From Micromonospora sp. FIMYZ51 (GTDB lineage Bacteria; Actinomycetota; Actinomycetes; Mycobacteriales; Micromonosporaceae), in assembly GCF_038246755.1 (NCBI RefSeq), contig NZ_CP134706.1, positions 2,976,001 to 3,040,000 on the forward strand: a stretch of 64,000 nt of DNA, written 5' to 3'. The notes beneath the pieces are model-generated. The model ran no database searches and was not told the origin of the DNA. It was given only the letters and a program-made list of their open reading frames with translations. A program made the translations under genes and the position numbers. Positions 8,373 through 16,356 of this stretch are shown in pieces. How positions within the stretch are numbered: the stretch's first letter is position 1; each line of letters starts with the position of its first letter.

Positions 8373-9581
8373 ATGGTAGAGGGGAAAAGGTTGAACGTGC
8401 ACGTGGTCGGAGCCTCGCTGTTTCTTCCCGGAGGCGTACGCAGCCGGAAAGATCTCGGAGCGGCACTTTTCGACAACGAGGATCAGGCTGGGCGAGTCAG
8501 CGTATTTTCGGACGAGGAGCTGCGGACAGATTTCGCTCGGTTCCGGATCTCGCCCCGTCAGGCCCGCGTCATGGATCCACAGCAGCTGCTGATCCTCGAC
8601 TGTGCCGAACGTGCGTTGGCGGATGCCGGAATCTCGCCGAAGGACCTCGCCGGTAGTCAGACCGGCGTGTTCGTCGGGATGAGCGAATCCGATTTCGTCC
8701 ACACCCTCGACGTGGATCAGATCCCCGATTCCAACCGTTCATATCTTGGTATCGGCAACGCCCGTGGCGCGGCGGCGGGCCGGGTTTCCTACACGTTCGA
8801 CCTGCACGGTCCCAGCTGGCAGGTCGACACGACCTGCTCATCCGGGCTCGTCGCGCTCCGGCACGGCATCACGGCTCTGCTCAGTGATGATGCCGATCTT
8901 TCCCTGGTCATCGCGAGCCACCTGGTGCGGAGCGACTTCGGAAAGCTGATCCGTTCGGCCACGGGGGCGCTGTCGGCATCCGATTCCTGCCGGGCGTTCG
9001 AAGCGGAGGCCGATGGATTCACCCTGGGCGAAGGCGTCGTCGCCGTGGTTCTCGCGCCGGACCGTCCCGGTACGCATTCGCTCGGCCGGGTGCATTGCGC
9101 GGTCAACCACGACGGTCGCACGGCCGGCCTGACCGTCCCCAACCTTCATGCCCAGCGCGACGTCATCGGACGAGCGCTGCGGATGAGTGGGTTGCCCGGC
9201 AGCGACATCGGCTACGTCGAAGCGCATGGCACGGGAACTCCCCTCGGTGATCCCATCGAAGTTGCCGCCCTCGCCGCGGCCTATGGCACCGCCGACCGTG
9301 CCGATCCGCTACTCATCGGCTCCAACAAACCCCAGTTCGGGCATCTTGAGGCGGCCTCGGGTCTGCTGTCGCTGGTGGTCGCGCTCGAGGTTCTCGAACA
9401 GCAACGTCTGCCCGGTACGAAGAGCGGGGGCAAACCCAGCGAGCTGATTCCCTGGGCGGAGCACAACATCCGACCCACGCTCGGCGAGTTCGCCTCTCCG
9501 GACACCATTGCAAACGTCGGAGTCAGCGCTTTCGGCCTATCCGGAACAAATGCTCACGCGATCGTTTCCCGAGTCAGGTGA
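8373..9581 (+). CDS. Free-standing beta-ketoacyl synthase (ketosynthase)
   Basis: This 402-residue protein consists only of a type I PKS-like ketosynthase domain. The catalytic triad is complete: Cys in DTTCSSGLVAL, His in [13 protein letters not shown] and His in FGHLEAASG. It should make a C-C bond between an acyl-enzyme and a carrier-bound malonyl-type unit. No acyltransferase, carrier or linker domain is attached and none is found in cis anywhere in 6757-26937, so the extender must be loaded in trans. The ATG at 8373 has only a weak ribosome site. TTG 8391 or GTG 8400, just after GAGGGGAAAAGG, are possible true starts and would keep the whole domain. The length is short for a KS with flanking linker and consistent with a dissociated enzyme. 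Confidence 0.9.
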   Translation: MVEGKRLNVHVVGASLFLPGGVRSRKDLGAALFDNEDQAGRVSVFSDEELRTDFARFRISPRQARVMDPQQLLILDCAERALADAGISPKDLAGSQTGVFVGMSESDFVHTLDVDQIPDSNRSYLGIGNARGAAAGRVSYTFDLHGPSWQVDTTCSSGLVALRHGITALLSDDADLSLVIASHLVRSDFGKLIRSATGALSASDSCRAFEAEADGFTLGEGVVAVVLAPDRPGTHSLGRVHCAVNHDGRTAGLTVPNLHAQRDVIGRALRMSGLPGSDIGYVEAHGTGTPLGDPIEVAALAAAYGTADRADPLLIGSNKPQFGHLEAASGLLSLVVALEVLEQQRLPGTKSGGKPSELIPWAEHNIRPTLGEFASPDTIANVGVSAFGLSGTNAHAIVSRVR

Positions 9582-9905
9582 ACATGGCGCTGTGAGGTTT
9601 TTCTGGGCCTCGGGCGAGGTTGTCGTGGTGAAGGCAGCGGCATGATCCAGGCTGTATCAGTATCACCTGTGCATTATCGGACATGACTCTCTTCGGCAGT
9701 TCCTCGGCGACGTCTACGGGCTGCGCCAGAAGCGCGAGTGATGCTGCCGTCACCTGTTGCCGAGGCGTTCCGTGGGCCATGGTCAAGTGCTAACGTGAAG
9801 ACCATTCGCTGCGCGGGGGCGGCGGGTGACTTCACCATGTGTGAGCGGCCGAATTGTGCCTTCGGCCGCTCATGCTTCTGCGCGTAGGCGAATGGAGGGG
9901 TTCGA
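9582..9905. other. 324 bp gap between ketosynthase and megasynthase genes
   Basis: I see no convincing gene here. Short open frames on both strands lack a recognisable product or ribosome site. The segment carries the strong hairpin at 9842-9872 and GGAGGGG at 9894-9900, which serves the megasynthase TTG start at 9906. A gap this long is unusual in a cluster whose later genes overlap by 4 bp, so the megasynthase may have its own promoter here. Confidence 0.5.
9842..9872 (+). terminator. Perfect hairpin, terminator or attenuator, before the megasynthase gene
   Basis: A 12 bp perfect stem (TGAGCGGCCGAA at 9842-9853 with its complement at 9861-9872) has a seven-base loop. It ends 33 bp before the megasynthase start. 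It could end the upstream adenylation/ketosynthase transcript or act as an attenuator in a read-through mRNA. It has no U-tract. Confidence 0.6.
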
Positions 9906-12900
9906 TTGCGGGTCGAGGACGCGGTTGCCGGTCTGGTCGAGCGGTTGTTGGAGTTGGACCCGGGGTCGGTTGACCGTGCGGTGCCGTTGTTGGACCTGGG
10001 TGCTGATTCGTTGGTGTTGGTGGAGTTGTCGCGGGAGGTGAAGTCGCGGTTCGGGGTTGACCTTTCGGTCCAGCAGTTGCTGGAGACGGTGGTGACGGTT
10101 CGGGCGGTCGCGCGGTGGATCTCCGAGTTCGGGCCGGGGGGCGAGGCGGTGCAGCCGGTCCGGGTGGATGCGGCGACGCTGGTGCCGCCGCCCGCGTCGG
10201 CCGGCGGCAATGTCGAGGACGCGGTTGCCGGTCTGGTCGAGCGGTTGTTGGAGTTGGACCCGGGGTCGGTTGACCGTGCGGTGCCGTTGTTGGACCTGGG
10301 TGCTGATTCGTTGGTGTTGGTGGAGTTGTCGCGGGAGGTGAAGTCGCGGTTCGGGGTTGACCTTTCGGTCCAGCAGTTGCTGGAGACGGTGGTGACGGTT
10401 CGGGCGGTCGCGCGGTGGATCTCCGAGTTCGGGCCGGGGAGCGAGGCGGTGCAGCCGGCCCGGGTGGACACGACGCCGACCGCGCCGACCAGTGTCGGTA
10501 CCGCCGCGCCGCTGACGCCGGCATCGGCCGTGCCGGCACCGGCCGCGTCGGCGTCGGCCGCATCGGCATTGCCCGTACCGGCATCGGCCGCATCGGCAGC
10601 GACCGCGTCGGCAGCGACCGCATCGGCATTGCCCGTACCGGCATCGGCCGCATCGGCAGCGACCGCATCGGCGGCGGCCGTGCCGGCAGCGGCGATGGCG
10701 TCTGCGGTGACGGCCGCACCTGCGGCGCGGCCGGAGCATCAGCGAGACCCCGGCAAGGACTACGCGACGGCCACCGCCGCCTCGCGCGCCCTCAGCCGGC
10801 GGAGCCAGGAATACCTCTGCAACAACCGGAAGATCGCCCAGCGCGAGCACGAGGAGCGGGCGGCCTCCTATCCGATCTGGATCAGCCGATCGAGCGGTGC
10901 CCACGTGTGGGATGTCGACGGCCGCAAGCTCATCGACCTCACGATGGGATACGGCGCACACCTGCTCGGCCACAATCCGGCCCCGGTACGCGAAGCCGTC
11001 GAGCAGCAGATCGAGCGCGGACTGCACATCGGTGCCGAGGTCACGCAGACCGCGGAGGCGGCGCGGCTGCTCTGCGAACTGACGCAGCTGGACCGGGTGA
11101 ACTTCTGCGTCACCGGTACCGAGGCGGTCTTCACCGCGATCCGGCTGGCCCGCGCCTACACCGGACGCTCGCTCGTCGTCCTGCTTCAGGGGGCCTACCA
11201 CGGGCACTCCGACGCCACCCTCTTCAGCCCACGCCCCGGCAAGCGTCGGGAGCACCTGGCGACCCCGTCGTTTCCCGGCGTGTCCCCGAGCGCCGCCGAA
11301 GACGTCCGGGTCCTGCCCGTGAGTGAGCAGCACCTGACCGATTTCATGGCCGCGCACGGTCACGAGGTCGCCGCCGTGGTGATGGAGCCCCGGCTGAACC
11401 AGTCACCGGACATCGACCTCGGCGCCTTCGCCCGACTGGCGCGCAGCCTCACCGAGCAGGCCGGTGCCCTGCTCGTGTTCGACGAGGTCCTCACCGGGTT
11501 CCGGTTCCACGTCCGGGGCTTCCAAGGGATCTACGGCGTCCGCGCGGATCTCGCCACCTACGGCAAGACGCTCGCTGCGGGCCTGCCGCTGGCCGCGGTG
11601 GCGGGCCGTGCCGAGATCATGGACCTGATCGACGGTGGGCCCTGGACCGACGAGGTACGGGCCGACCCGGACCGGGTGTCGTTCACCGGCGGCACCTACG
11701 CCAAGCATCCACTGTCGATGGCGGCGGCGCGGGCGGTCCTTCAGCAACTCGCCAAGGACGGGGAGACCGTACTCGCCGAACTCAACGCGGCTGGTGACGA
11801 GCTGCGTGCGAAGATCGCGGAGGTCCTGGAGACCTCTGGCGTCGGCGTCCGGGTGCTGGGCACCGGTTCCTTCTTCCGGTTCGTGCCGGCCGGCTCGACG
11901 AGCTTCGCGTACGGCGGCAAGGCGTTCCACGAGTTCCGGCGGATGATGATCGCCGAGGGCGTGCTCGTCCCGGAGACCGGAAACTGCTTCCTGTCGCCCG
12001 CACACACGGCGGAGGTCCGGCAGGCGGTCGTCGAGGCGGTCGTCGGCGCGACCCAGCGGCTGGTCCACGGCGACGACGCGGACGCCCAGCGCGGGCAGCG
12101 GCGGTCGCCGTCGGTGAGTCTGGCCCTGTTCGGCTTCGCGGCCAACGACGAGCACGACATCTACTCCCGCCTGCTCGACCTGGTCGAGCTCGCCGAGGCC
12201 GAAGGTTTGGCGAACGTCTGGCTGCCGGAGCGGCACTTCGACGACTTCGCCGGGTTCTCGCCGAACCCGGCGGTGCTCGGCGCGATGGTCGCGATGCGCA
12301 CCTCCCGGATCGGGATCCGGGCCGGCAGCAGCGTGCTGCCGCTGCACTCGGCGGTCTCCGTGGCGGAGGACTGGGCGATGGTCGACGTTGCCTCCGGCGG
12401 GCGGGTCGCGCTCGGTGTGGCCAGCGGCTGGATGAAGCGCGACTTCGTGCTCTCCGACGCGCCGCACGCCGAACGCCGGGAACTCTTCCGCACGCGGATC
12501 GCCCAACTGGAACGTCTCTGGCGGGGCGAAGCCGTGGCGATCGACGGCAACTCGGGCGAACAGGCGGAGGTCCGGCTGCACCCGCGCCCCCGCAGCGAGC
12601 TTCGACTCTGGCAGGCCTGCGTGGGATCGCCCGACTCGTTCTACGAGGCGGGCCGCGCCGGGCGCGGCGTGCTCACCAACCTGATCCAGCAGGACCTGGC
12701 TCAGCTCACCGCCAACCTGGAACGCTACCGGCAGGGACGACGCGACGGTGGGCTGCCGTCGGACGGCGGAGACGTCACCGTCCTGCTGCACGCCGCGGTG
12801 TCCACCGATGCGGCGGCGGAGGAGCGGAACATGGCGGCGCTGGAGCGCTACATGTTCGCGACCTTCCGCAGCACACACGACAACCCTGAACTCGTCTCCG

Positions 12901-15242
12901 CGGAGACCTGGAAACCGCGGATGAAGGCCGCCGCCGATCGGCTGCGTGGCGGGTTGTCCCTTGTCGGCCCCGAGGAGGCGTGGTCGGAGCTGACCGCCGC
13001 GCTCACCCGGCTCGGCGTCACGGAGATCGCCTGTCTGGTCGACTTCCTGCCGCCCGGGCAGGCGTGGACCGACACGGTGCAGGCGCTCGGCCGGCTCACC
13101 GACCGGATGACGAACGCCCCCGCCCCCGTCGAAGCGCCGTCCTCGGCGGACCGCCCGGCCGAACAGGTCACGGCACCGGCCGCGAGCTTTCCCGTCTCGA
13201 TCAGCCGGGCCGCCCGCGAGATCTGGGCCGCCTGTCAGATCAGCGCCGAGACGCGCGAAGCGTACGTCATCGACCGCACCTTTCTCATCTCCCCGGAAAC
13301 CGATCTCGACCGGCTGGAGCGCGCCTATCTCGACACGATTGCGGCGCAGCCTGCTTACCGTCTTCGCATCGATCCGGATGGCGCTGGCGGGTGGGTGGAG
13401 CCGTTCGGCGCGGCACATCGACAGAGCTGGCAGCTGATCGACGGGGTCGCGGAGTCCGTGGCGGCATTCGCGGCGGCCGTCAAGGTGCGGTCGTCCGCCG
13501 AGCCGCTGGACCCGGTGGCCCGCTGCGGGGTACGGATGACCTGCCAGCGAGCGGAGCGCGGGGTCTTCGTCAACCTGCGCGCCTCGCACATCGTCCTGGA
13601 CGGGATGCGCTTCGCCGAGCTGCTCGACGCGGTGGCCGCGCGCTATGCGGACAAACCGGTCCAGGTGCAGTCGATCCCGCCGGTGGCGCAGTTCGATCAG
13701 GCCGCCAGGGATCGGGACCGCACGTACTGGAGCCGGTGGACGAACACCCTGCCGGACGAGGTCTTCGACGCCGGGTTCGACGCGCGTACCCTCGACCGTC
13801 GTGGCTACCGGGTGTCCGGCCGGCTCGCCTCCGGCCTGCGCGCGGGTCTCACGGCGTACGCGCGGGCTGAGCGGTCGACGTCCTTCGCCGAGGCCCTCCG
13901 CGCGGCAGCGGAGATCATCGACGACACGCTCGGCCGCCATCACCTGTACGCGTTCCCGGCGCAGCCGTCCGTGGTGGAGTACGGCAGCGGTGCCGTGCTG
14001 GTGCCCTTCTGGCTCGGACCGGTGGTCGGTGCGGGCCCGCGCCCCTCGGTGAAGGGCGCCATCATGTCGGGGGTCGAACACGCCTCGCTCACCTTCCGGC
14101 AGGTGTTCAACGACGTCACCCGACGGGTGCAGACGCCCACGGTGTCGGTGTCGTGGGACAACCTCGAATCGTTCGCGCTCAGCGGCCACCAGGTCGACGA
14201 GGTGTCGATGCCCACCGACGTGGTCCGGTTCCCGCTCGCGGTGACCTTCACCCAGCGGCCGGGCGGCGACGTCGAGTTGTCCCTCGACGCGGCACAGGGT
14301 TTCCTCCCCAAGGAGCAGGGCGAACTGTTGCTCGCGCGGTTGATCCACGGCCTCGCGGAGCGGTTCGTCCCAGCCGCCAGCCCGCAGACGGTCGAGGCCG
14401 GCGACGGGCCGGTCCACGCGAACGACGGCGCGCAGCGCGCGGACCGGGTTCCGGCGCAGTCGCTCGCCCGGCTCGTCCAGCACCTTTGCGCGGCACCGGG
14501 CGACGGTGGTGCCACGCAGGTGCGACTCGATGGCCGGGCCTGTCCGCTCGACCTCGTGGTGGCCAAGGCACGGGCCTCCGCGCGGATCCTCGCGGCGGAG
14601 GAGCCGGATTCGCTCGGTGCCGAGTCGGTGGTGATCGACGTCGACACCGCCTTCGACGCCACAGTCGCGCTGCTGGTGGCCGGGATGGTGGGTGTGGCGG
14701 GCCGGGTGCGCGAGGCGGACGCCTCGGGTGGGTTGGTCATCGCCGGATCGGGCCGGTCGGGCCGGGTATCCGGCGGCGACGTCACGGTCTTCGCCCTGAG
14801 TCGCTGGGCGGCCGTGGGCGCGGCGGAGAAGCTCGCGCTCACCCCGTGCTCGGCCGAGGAACTCGACGCGGCACTGTCCCATGTGCTCCGCGCGCTCCGC
14901 GCCGACCAGCGGGTCGAGGTCATGGCGGCACTTCGCGCCCTGGTCGACGAGTACGTGGGTGAGGTGGGCCCGGACCACGACGGTGACGGCCGCCGACCGG
15001 CGGACGCGGACCTGCACGGCTATGTCCCCGAACTGGTGCGGGGGGTCTGGAAACGAGTGCTCGACGGGTCGGCCCAGTTCGAGGACGACGACGACTTCTT
15101 CGATCTCGGTGGCGATTCGATCGACGCGATCCGCATCATGGCGATTTTGAACCAGGAGCTGCGGACCGAGCTCGAGGTGGCGTTGATCTTCGACAATCCG
15201 ACGGTGGGCCAGCTGAGCGACGCGATACGGGCGCGTATCTGA
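9906..15242 (+). CDS. Hybrid megasynthase: ACP-ACP-aminotransferase-luciferase-like monooxygenase-condensation-(degenerate A)-PCP
   Basis: This 1778-residue protein starts at TTG 9906, 5 bp after GGAGGGG. Residues about 1-90 and 101-190 are twin ACPs (phosphopantetheine Ser35 and Ser135 in LGADSLVLVE), identical at nearly every base. An Ala-rich linker (about 185-275) follows. Residues about 285-715 are a class III, GSA-type aminotransferase with PLP Lys554 in YGKTLAAG. Residues about 736-1070 are an FMN-dependent luciferase-like monooxygenase of the natural-product (MupA-like) type. Residues about 1095-1490 are a condensation domain with SHIVLDG; the second, catalytic His is kept. Residues about 1519-1630 look like a decayed adenylation domain. 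The C-terminus is a PCP with Ser about 1738 in LGGDSIDAI. The likely role is to aminate and oxidise a carrier-bound beta-keto chain and couple it to a unit on the PCP loaded by the separate adenylation enzyme. Confidence 0.92.
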   Translation: MRVEDAVAGLVERLLELDPGSVDRAVPLLDLGADSLVLVELSREVKSRFGVDLSVQQLLETVVTVRAVARWISEFGPGGEAVQPVRVDAATLVPPPASAGGNVEDAVAGLVERLLELDPGSVDRAVPLLDLGADSLVLVELSREVKSRFGVDLSVQQLLETVVTVRAVARWISEFGPGSEAVQPARVDTTPTAPTSVGTAAPLTPASAVPAPAASASAASALPVPASAASAATASAATASALPVPASAASAATASAAAVPAAAMASAVTAAPAARPEHQRDPGKDYATATAASRALSRRSQEYLCNNRKIAQREHEERAASYPIWISRSSGAHVWDVDGRKLIDLTMGYGAHLLGHNPAPVREAVEQQIERGLHIGAEVTQTAEAARLLCELTQLDRVNFCVTGTEAVFTAIRLARAYTGRSLVVLLQGAYHGHSDATLFSPRPGKRREHLATPSFPGVSPSAAEDVRVLPVSEQHLTDFMAAHGHEVAAVVMEPRLNQSPDIDLGAFARLARSLTEQAGALLVFDEVLTGFRFHVRGFQGIYGVRADLATYGKTLAAGLPLAAVAGRAEIMDLIDGGPWTDEVRADPDRVSFTGGTYAKHPLSMAAARAVLQQLAKDGETVLAELNAAGDELRAKIAEVLETSGVGVRVLGTGSFFRFVPAGSTSFAYGGKAFHEFRRMMIAEGVLVPETGNCFLSPAHTAEVRQAVVEAVVGATQRLVHGDDADAQRGQRRSPSVSLALFGFAANDEHDIYSRLLDLVELAEAEGLANVWLPERHFDDFAGFSPNPAVLGAMVAMRTSRIGIRAGSSVLPLHSAVSVAEDWAMVDVASGGRVALGVASGWMKRDFVLSDAPHAERRELFRTRIAQLERLWRGEAVAIDGNSGEQAEVRLHPRPRSELRLWQACVGSPDSFYEAGRAGRGVLTNLIQQDLAQLTANLERYRQGRRDGGLPSDGGDVTVLLHAAVSTDAAAEERNMAALERYMFATFRSTHDNPELVSAETWKPRMKAAADRLRGGLSLVGPEEAWSELTAALTRLGVTEIACLVDFLPPGQAWTDTVQALGRLTDRMTNAPAPVEAPSSADRPAEQVTAPAASFPVSISRAAREIWAACQISAETREAYVIDRTFLISPETDLDRLERAYLDTIAAQPAYRLRIDPDGAGGWVEPFGAAHRQSWQLIDGVAESVAAFAAAVKVRSSAEPLDPVARCGVRMTCQRAERGVFVNLRASHIVLDGMRFAELLDAVAARYADKPVQVQSIPPVAQFDQAARDRDRTYWSRWTNTLPDEVFDAGFDARTLDRRGYRVSGRLASGLRAGLTAYARAERSTSFAEALRAAAEIIDDTLGRHHLYAFPAQPSVVEYGSGAVLVPFWLGPVVGAGPRPSVKGAIMSGVEHASLTFRQVFNDVTRRVQTPTVSVSWDNLESFALSGHQVDEVSMPTDVVRFPLAVTFTQRPGGDVELSLDAAQGFLPKEQGELLLARLIHGLAERFVPAASPQTVEAGDGPVHANDGAQRADRVPAQSLARLVQHLCAAPGDGGATQVRLDGRACPLDLVVAKARASARILAAEEPDSLGAESVVIDVDTAFDATVALLVAGMVGVAGRVREADASGGLVIAGSGRSGRVSGGDVTVFALSRWAAVGAAEKLALTPCSAEELDAALSHVLRALRADQRVEVMAALRALVDEYVGEVGPDHDGDGRRPADADLHGYVPELVRGVWKRVLDGSAQFEDDDDFFDLGGDSIDAIRIMAILNQELRTELEVALIFDNPTVGQLSDAIRARI
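9912..10168 (+). repeat. ACP repeat, copy 1 (257 bp)
   Basis: This stretch is repeated exactly 300 bp later at 10212-10468 with only two visible base differences. It encodes the first of the twin ACPs. Its codons favour G and T at third positions (gttg, ggtg), unlike the C-rich codons of the rest of the gene, so both copies probably come from one recent duplication of an incoming ACP sequence. Confidence 0.95.
10212..10468 (+). repeat. ACP repeat, copy 2 (257 bp)
   Basis: This is the second copy of the ACP-encoding repeat at 9912-10168. The two differ at 10140/10440 (G/A) and 10159/10459 (T/C). The in-frame 300 bp period gives two carriers in series. Confidence 0.95.
10561..10680 (+). repeat. 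60 bp tandem repeat coding the Ala-rich linker
   Basis: Two consecutive 60 bp units (10561-10620, 10621-10680) differ at only a few positions, each coding about 20 residues of Ala/Ser/Pro such as ALPVPASAASAATASA. They form the flexible linker between the twin ACPs and the aminotransferase. Repeat number could vary between strains. Confidence 0.85.
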
Positions 15243-15277
15243 GACACGTCAGGTTGCATCGATCGAGGGGTGAAGAG

Positions 15278-16354
15278 ATGGTTCGGGAAGTCAGGACAAC
15301 TGTCGGTACGCTGCGCGAGTTCGCCGCCTGGGTGGAGCCGGACGCCCGGCTCGCCGCCGAGTACGGCTTCGCCGACGGGTTGATCCCCGACAGCGCACCG
15401 GCGATCGTGGACGCCAACCTCGCCGTGTCCACCACGACCGGGCGGGGACCGATCGTCAACGACACGCGGGCGGACTGGGCGCTGTTCTGTCAGGAGCGGC
15501 TCGGACTGGAATCCTCGCTCTGGCCGTCGTTCCGGCGGCATCCGCTCAACGAGGGCTTTCTCTGGCGGTCGATCGGCAGCGGAAAGCGGGTGCTCAGTGA
15601 CGCCGAGGCCGAGGCGTACGACCGCGACGGATACGTGGTCGTCGAGGACGTGCTGAGCAAGGCATTCCTCGCCGACGTGGTCGCCGACCTGGATCGCTTC
15701 GAAGCGGAGCGGGTGCAGGCCGCGAAGAACGCCGGCGGCAAGAACAACATCACCCAGGCCGGCAAGGTGTCGTTCAACGTACAGCTCGCGCGGCACTCGG
15801 CGCCGCTGCGCGAGCTGATCGCGCTGCCGCTGCTGCAACACATGATGTACGACCTGATCGGGCCGAACGTGCGTCTCTACTGGGACCAGTCGGTCTACAA
15901 GAGCCCGAACTCCTGCCTGGCCTTCCCGTGGCACCAGGACACCGGCTACACCTTCGTCGACAAGCCCGGCCAGATCGTCACGGCCTGGATCGCGCTCACC
16001 GACGCGGACGAGGAGTCGGGGTGCATGTGGGTGCTGCCTGGCGGCCACCGGGTGGGGCCGCTGGTGCACGAGAAGGGCGAGTTCGGCAACCGGGTCTTCG
16101 CCGACGACCCGGCCGGGATGATCCCGCTGCCGATGCGGGCCGGGTCCATAGTGGTCTTCGCGGGCCTGCTGCCGCACATGACCGGCGGCAACTTCCGGAA
16201 CTGGACCCGCAAGGCGCTCGTCGTCGAGTACGCCCCGGACGGCATGAACCGGATCGCGATCGACCCGTGGGGCGACAAGGTCGTCAGCCCGGCGAACAAT
16301 CCGCACACGCAGTTCGAGATCCTGCGCGACGGACGTCCGGTGGTTAGTCGATAA
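15278..16354 (+). CDS. Phytanoyl-CoA dioxygenase (PhyH) family, Fe(II)/2-oxoglutarate-dependent hydroxylase
   Basis: This is a 358-residue protein from ATG 15278 (MVREVRTTVG), with AGGGG and GAAGAG just upstream. An in-frame ATG at 15254 exists but has a poorer context. The PhyH-type double-stranded beta-helix carries the iron ligands His and Asp in WHQDTGY and the distal His in LLPHMTGGN. NWTRKALVVEYAP supplies the 2-oxoglutarate-binding Arg. The N-terminal 100 residues are an extra helical part seen in some members. These enzymes hydroxylate an unactivated carbon using oxygen and 2-oxoglutarate, with release of CO2 and succinate. Standing between the megasynthase and the AMP-ligase genes (35 bp and 2 bp gaps), it is likely a tailoring hydroxylase acting on a carrier-bound or released intermediate. 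The exact substrate is unknown. Confidence 0.9.
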   Translation: MVREVRTTVGTLREFAAWVEPDARLAAEYGFADGLIPDSAPAIVDANLAVSTTTGRGPIVNDTRADWALFCQERLGLESSLWPSFRRHPLNEGFLWRSIGSGKRVLSDAEAEAYDRDGYVVVEDVLSKAFLADVVADLDRFEAERVQAAKNAGGKNNITQAGKVSFNVQLARHSAPLRELIALPLLQHMMYDLIGPNVRLYWDQSVYKSPNSCLAFPWHQDTGYTFVDKPGQIVTAWIALTDADEESGCMWVLPGGHRVGPLVHEKGEFGNRVFADDPAGMIPLPMRAGSIVVFAGLLPHMTGGNFRNWTRKALVVEYAPDGMNRIAIDPWGDKVVSPANNPHTQFEILRDGRPVVSR

Positions 16355-16356
16355 AG

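Noticed and set aside
9574..9786. Possible small gene or transposase remnant in the gap before the megasynthase
   Set aside because: The 70-codon frame has no recognisable similarity, no ribosome site, and no terminal inverted repeats or target duplication are visible.
9912..10680. CRISPR-like or VNTR array at the twin repeats
   Set aside because: The repeats are in frame, code ACPs and a linker, and lack the short repeat/spacer structure of CRISPR.
11403..15017. 1204-codon open frame on the minus strand inside the megasynthase gene
   Set aside because: It is a high-GC shadow: Arg/His/Gly-rich, no family motifs, and wholly opposite a gene with clear catalytic motifs.
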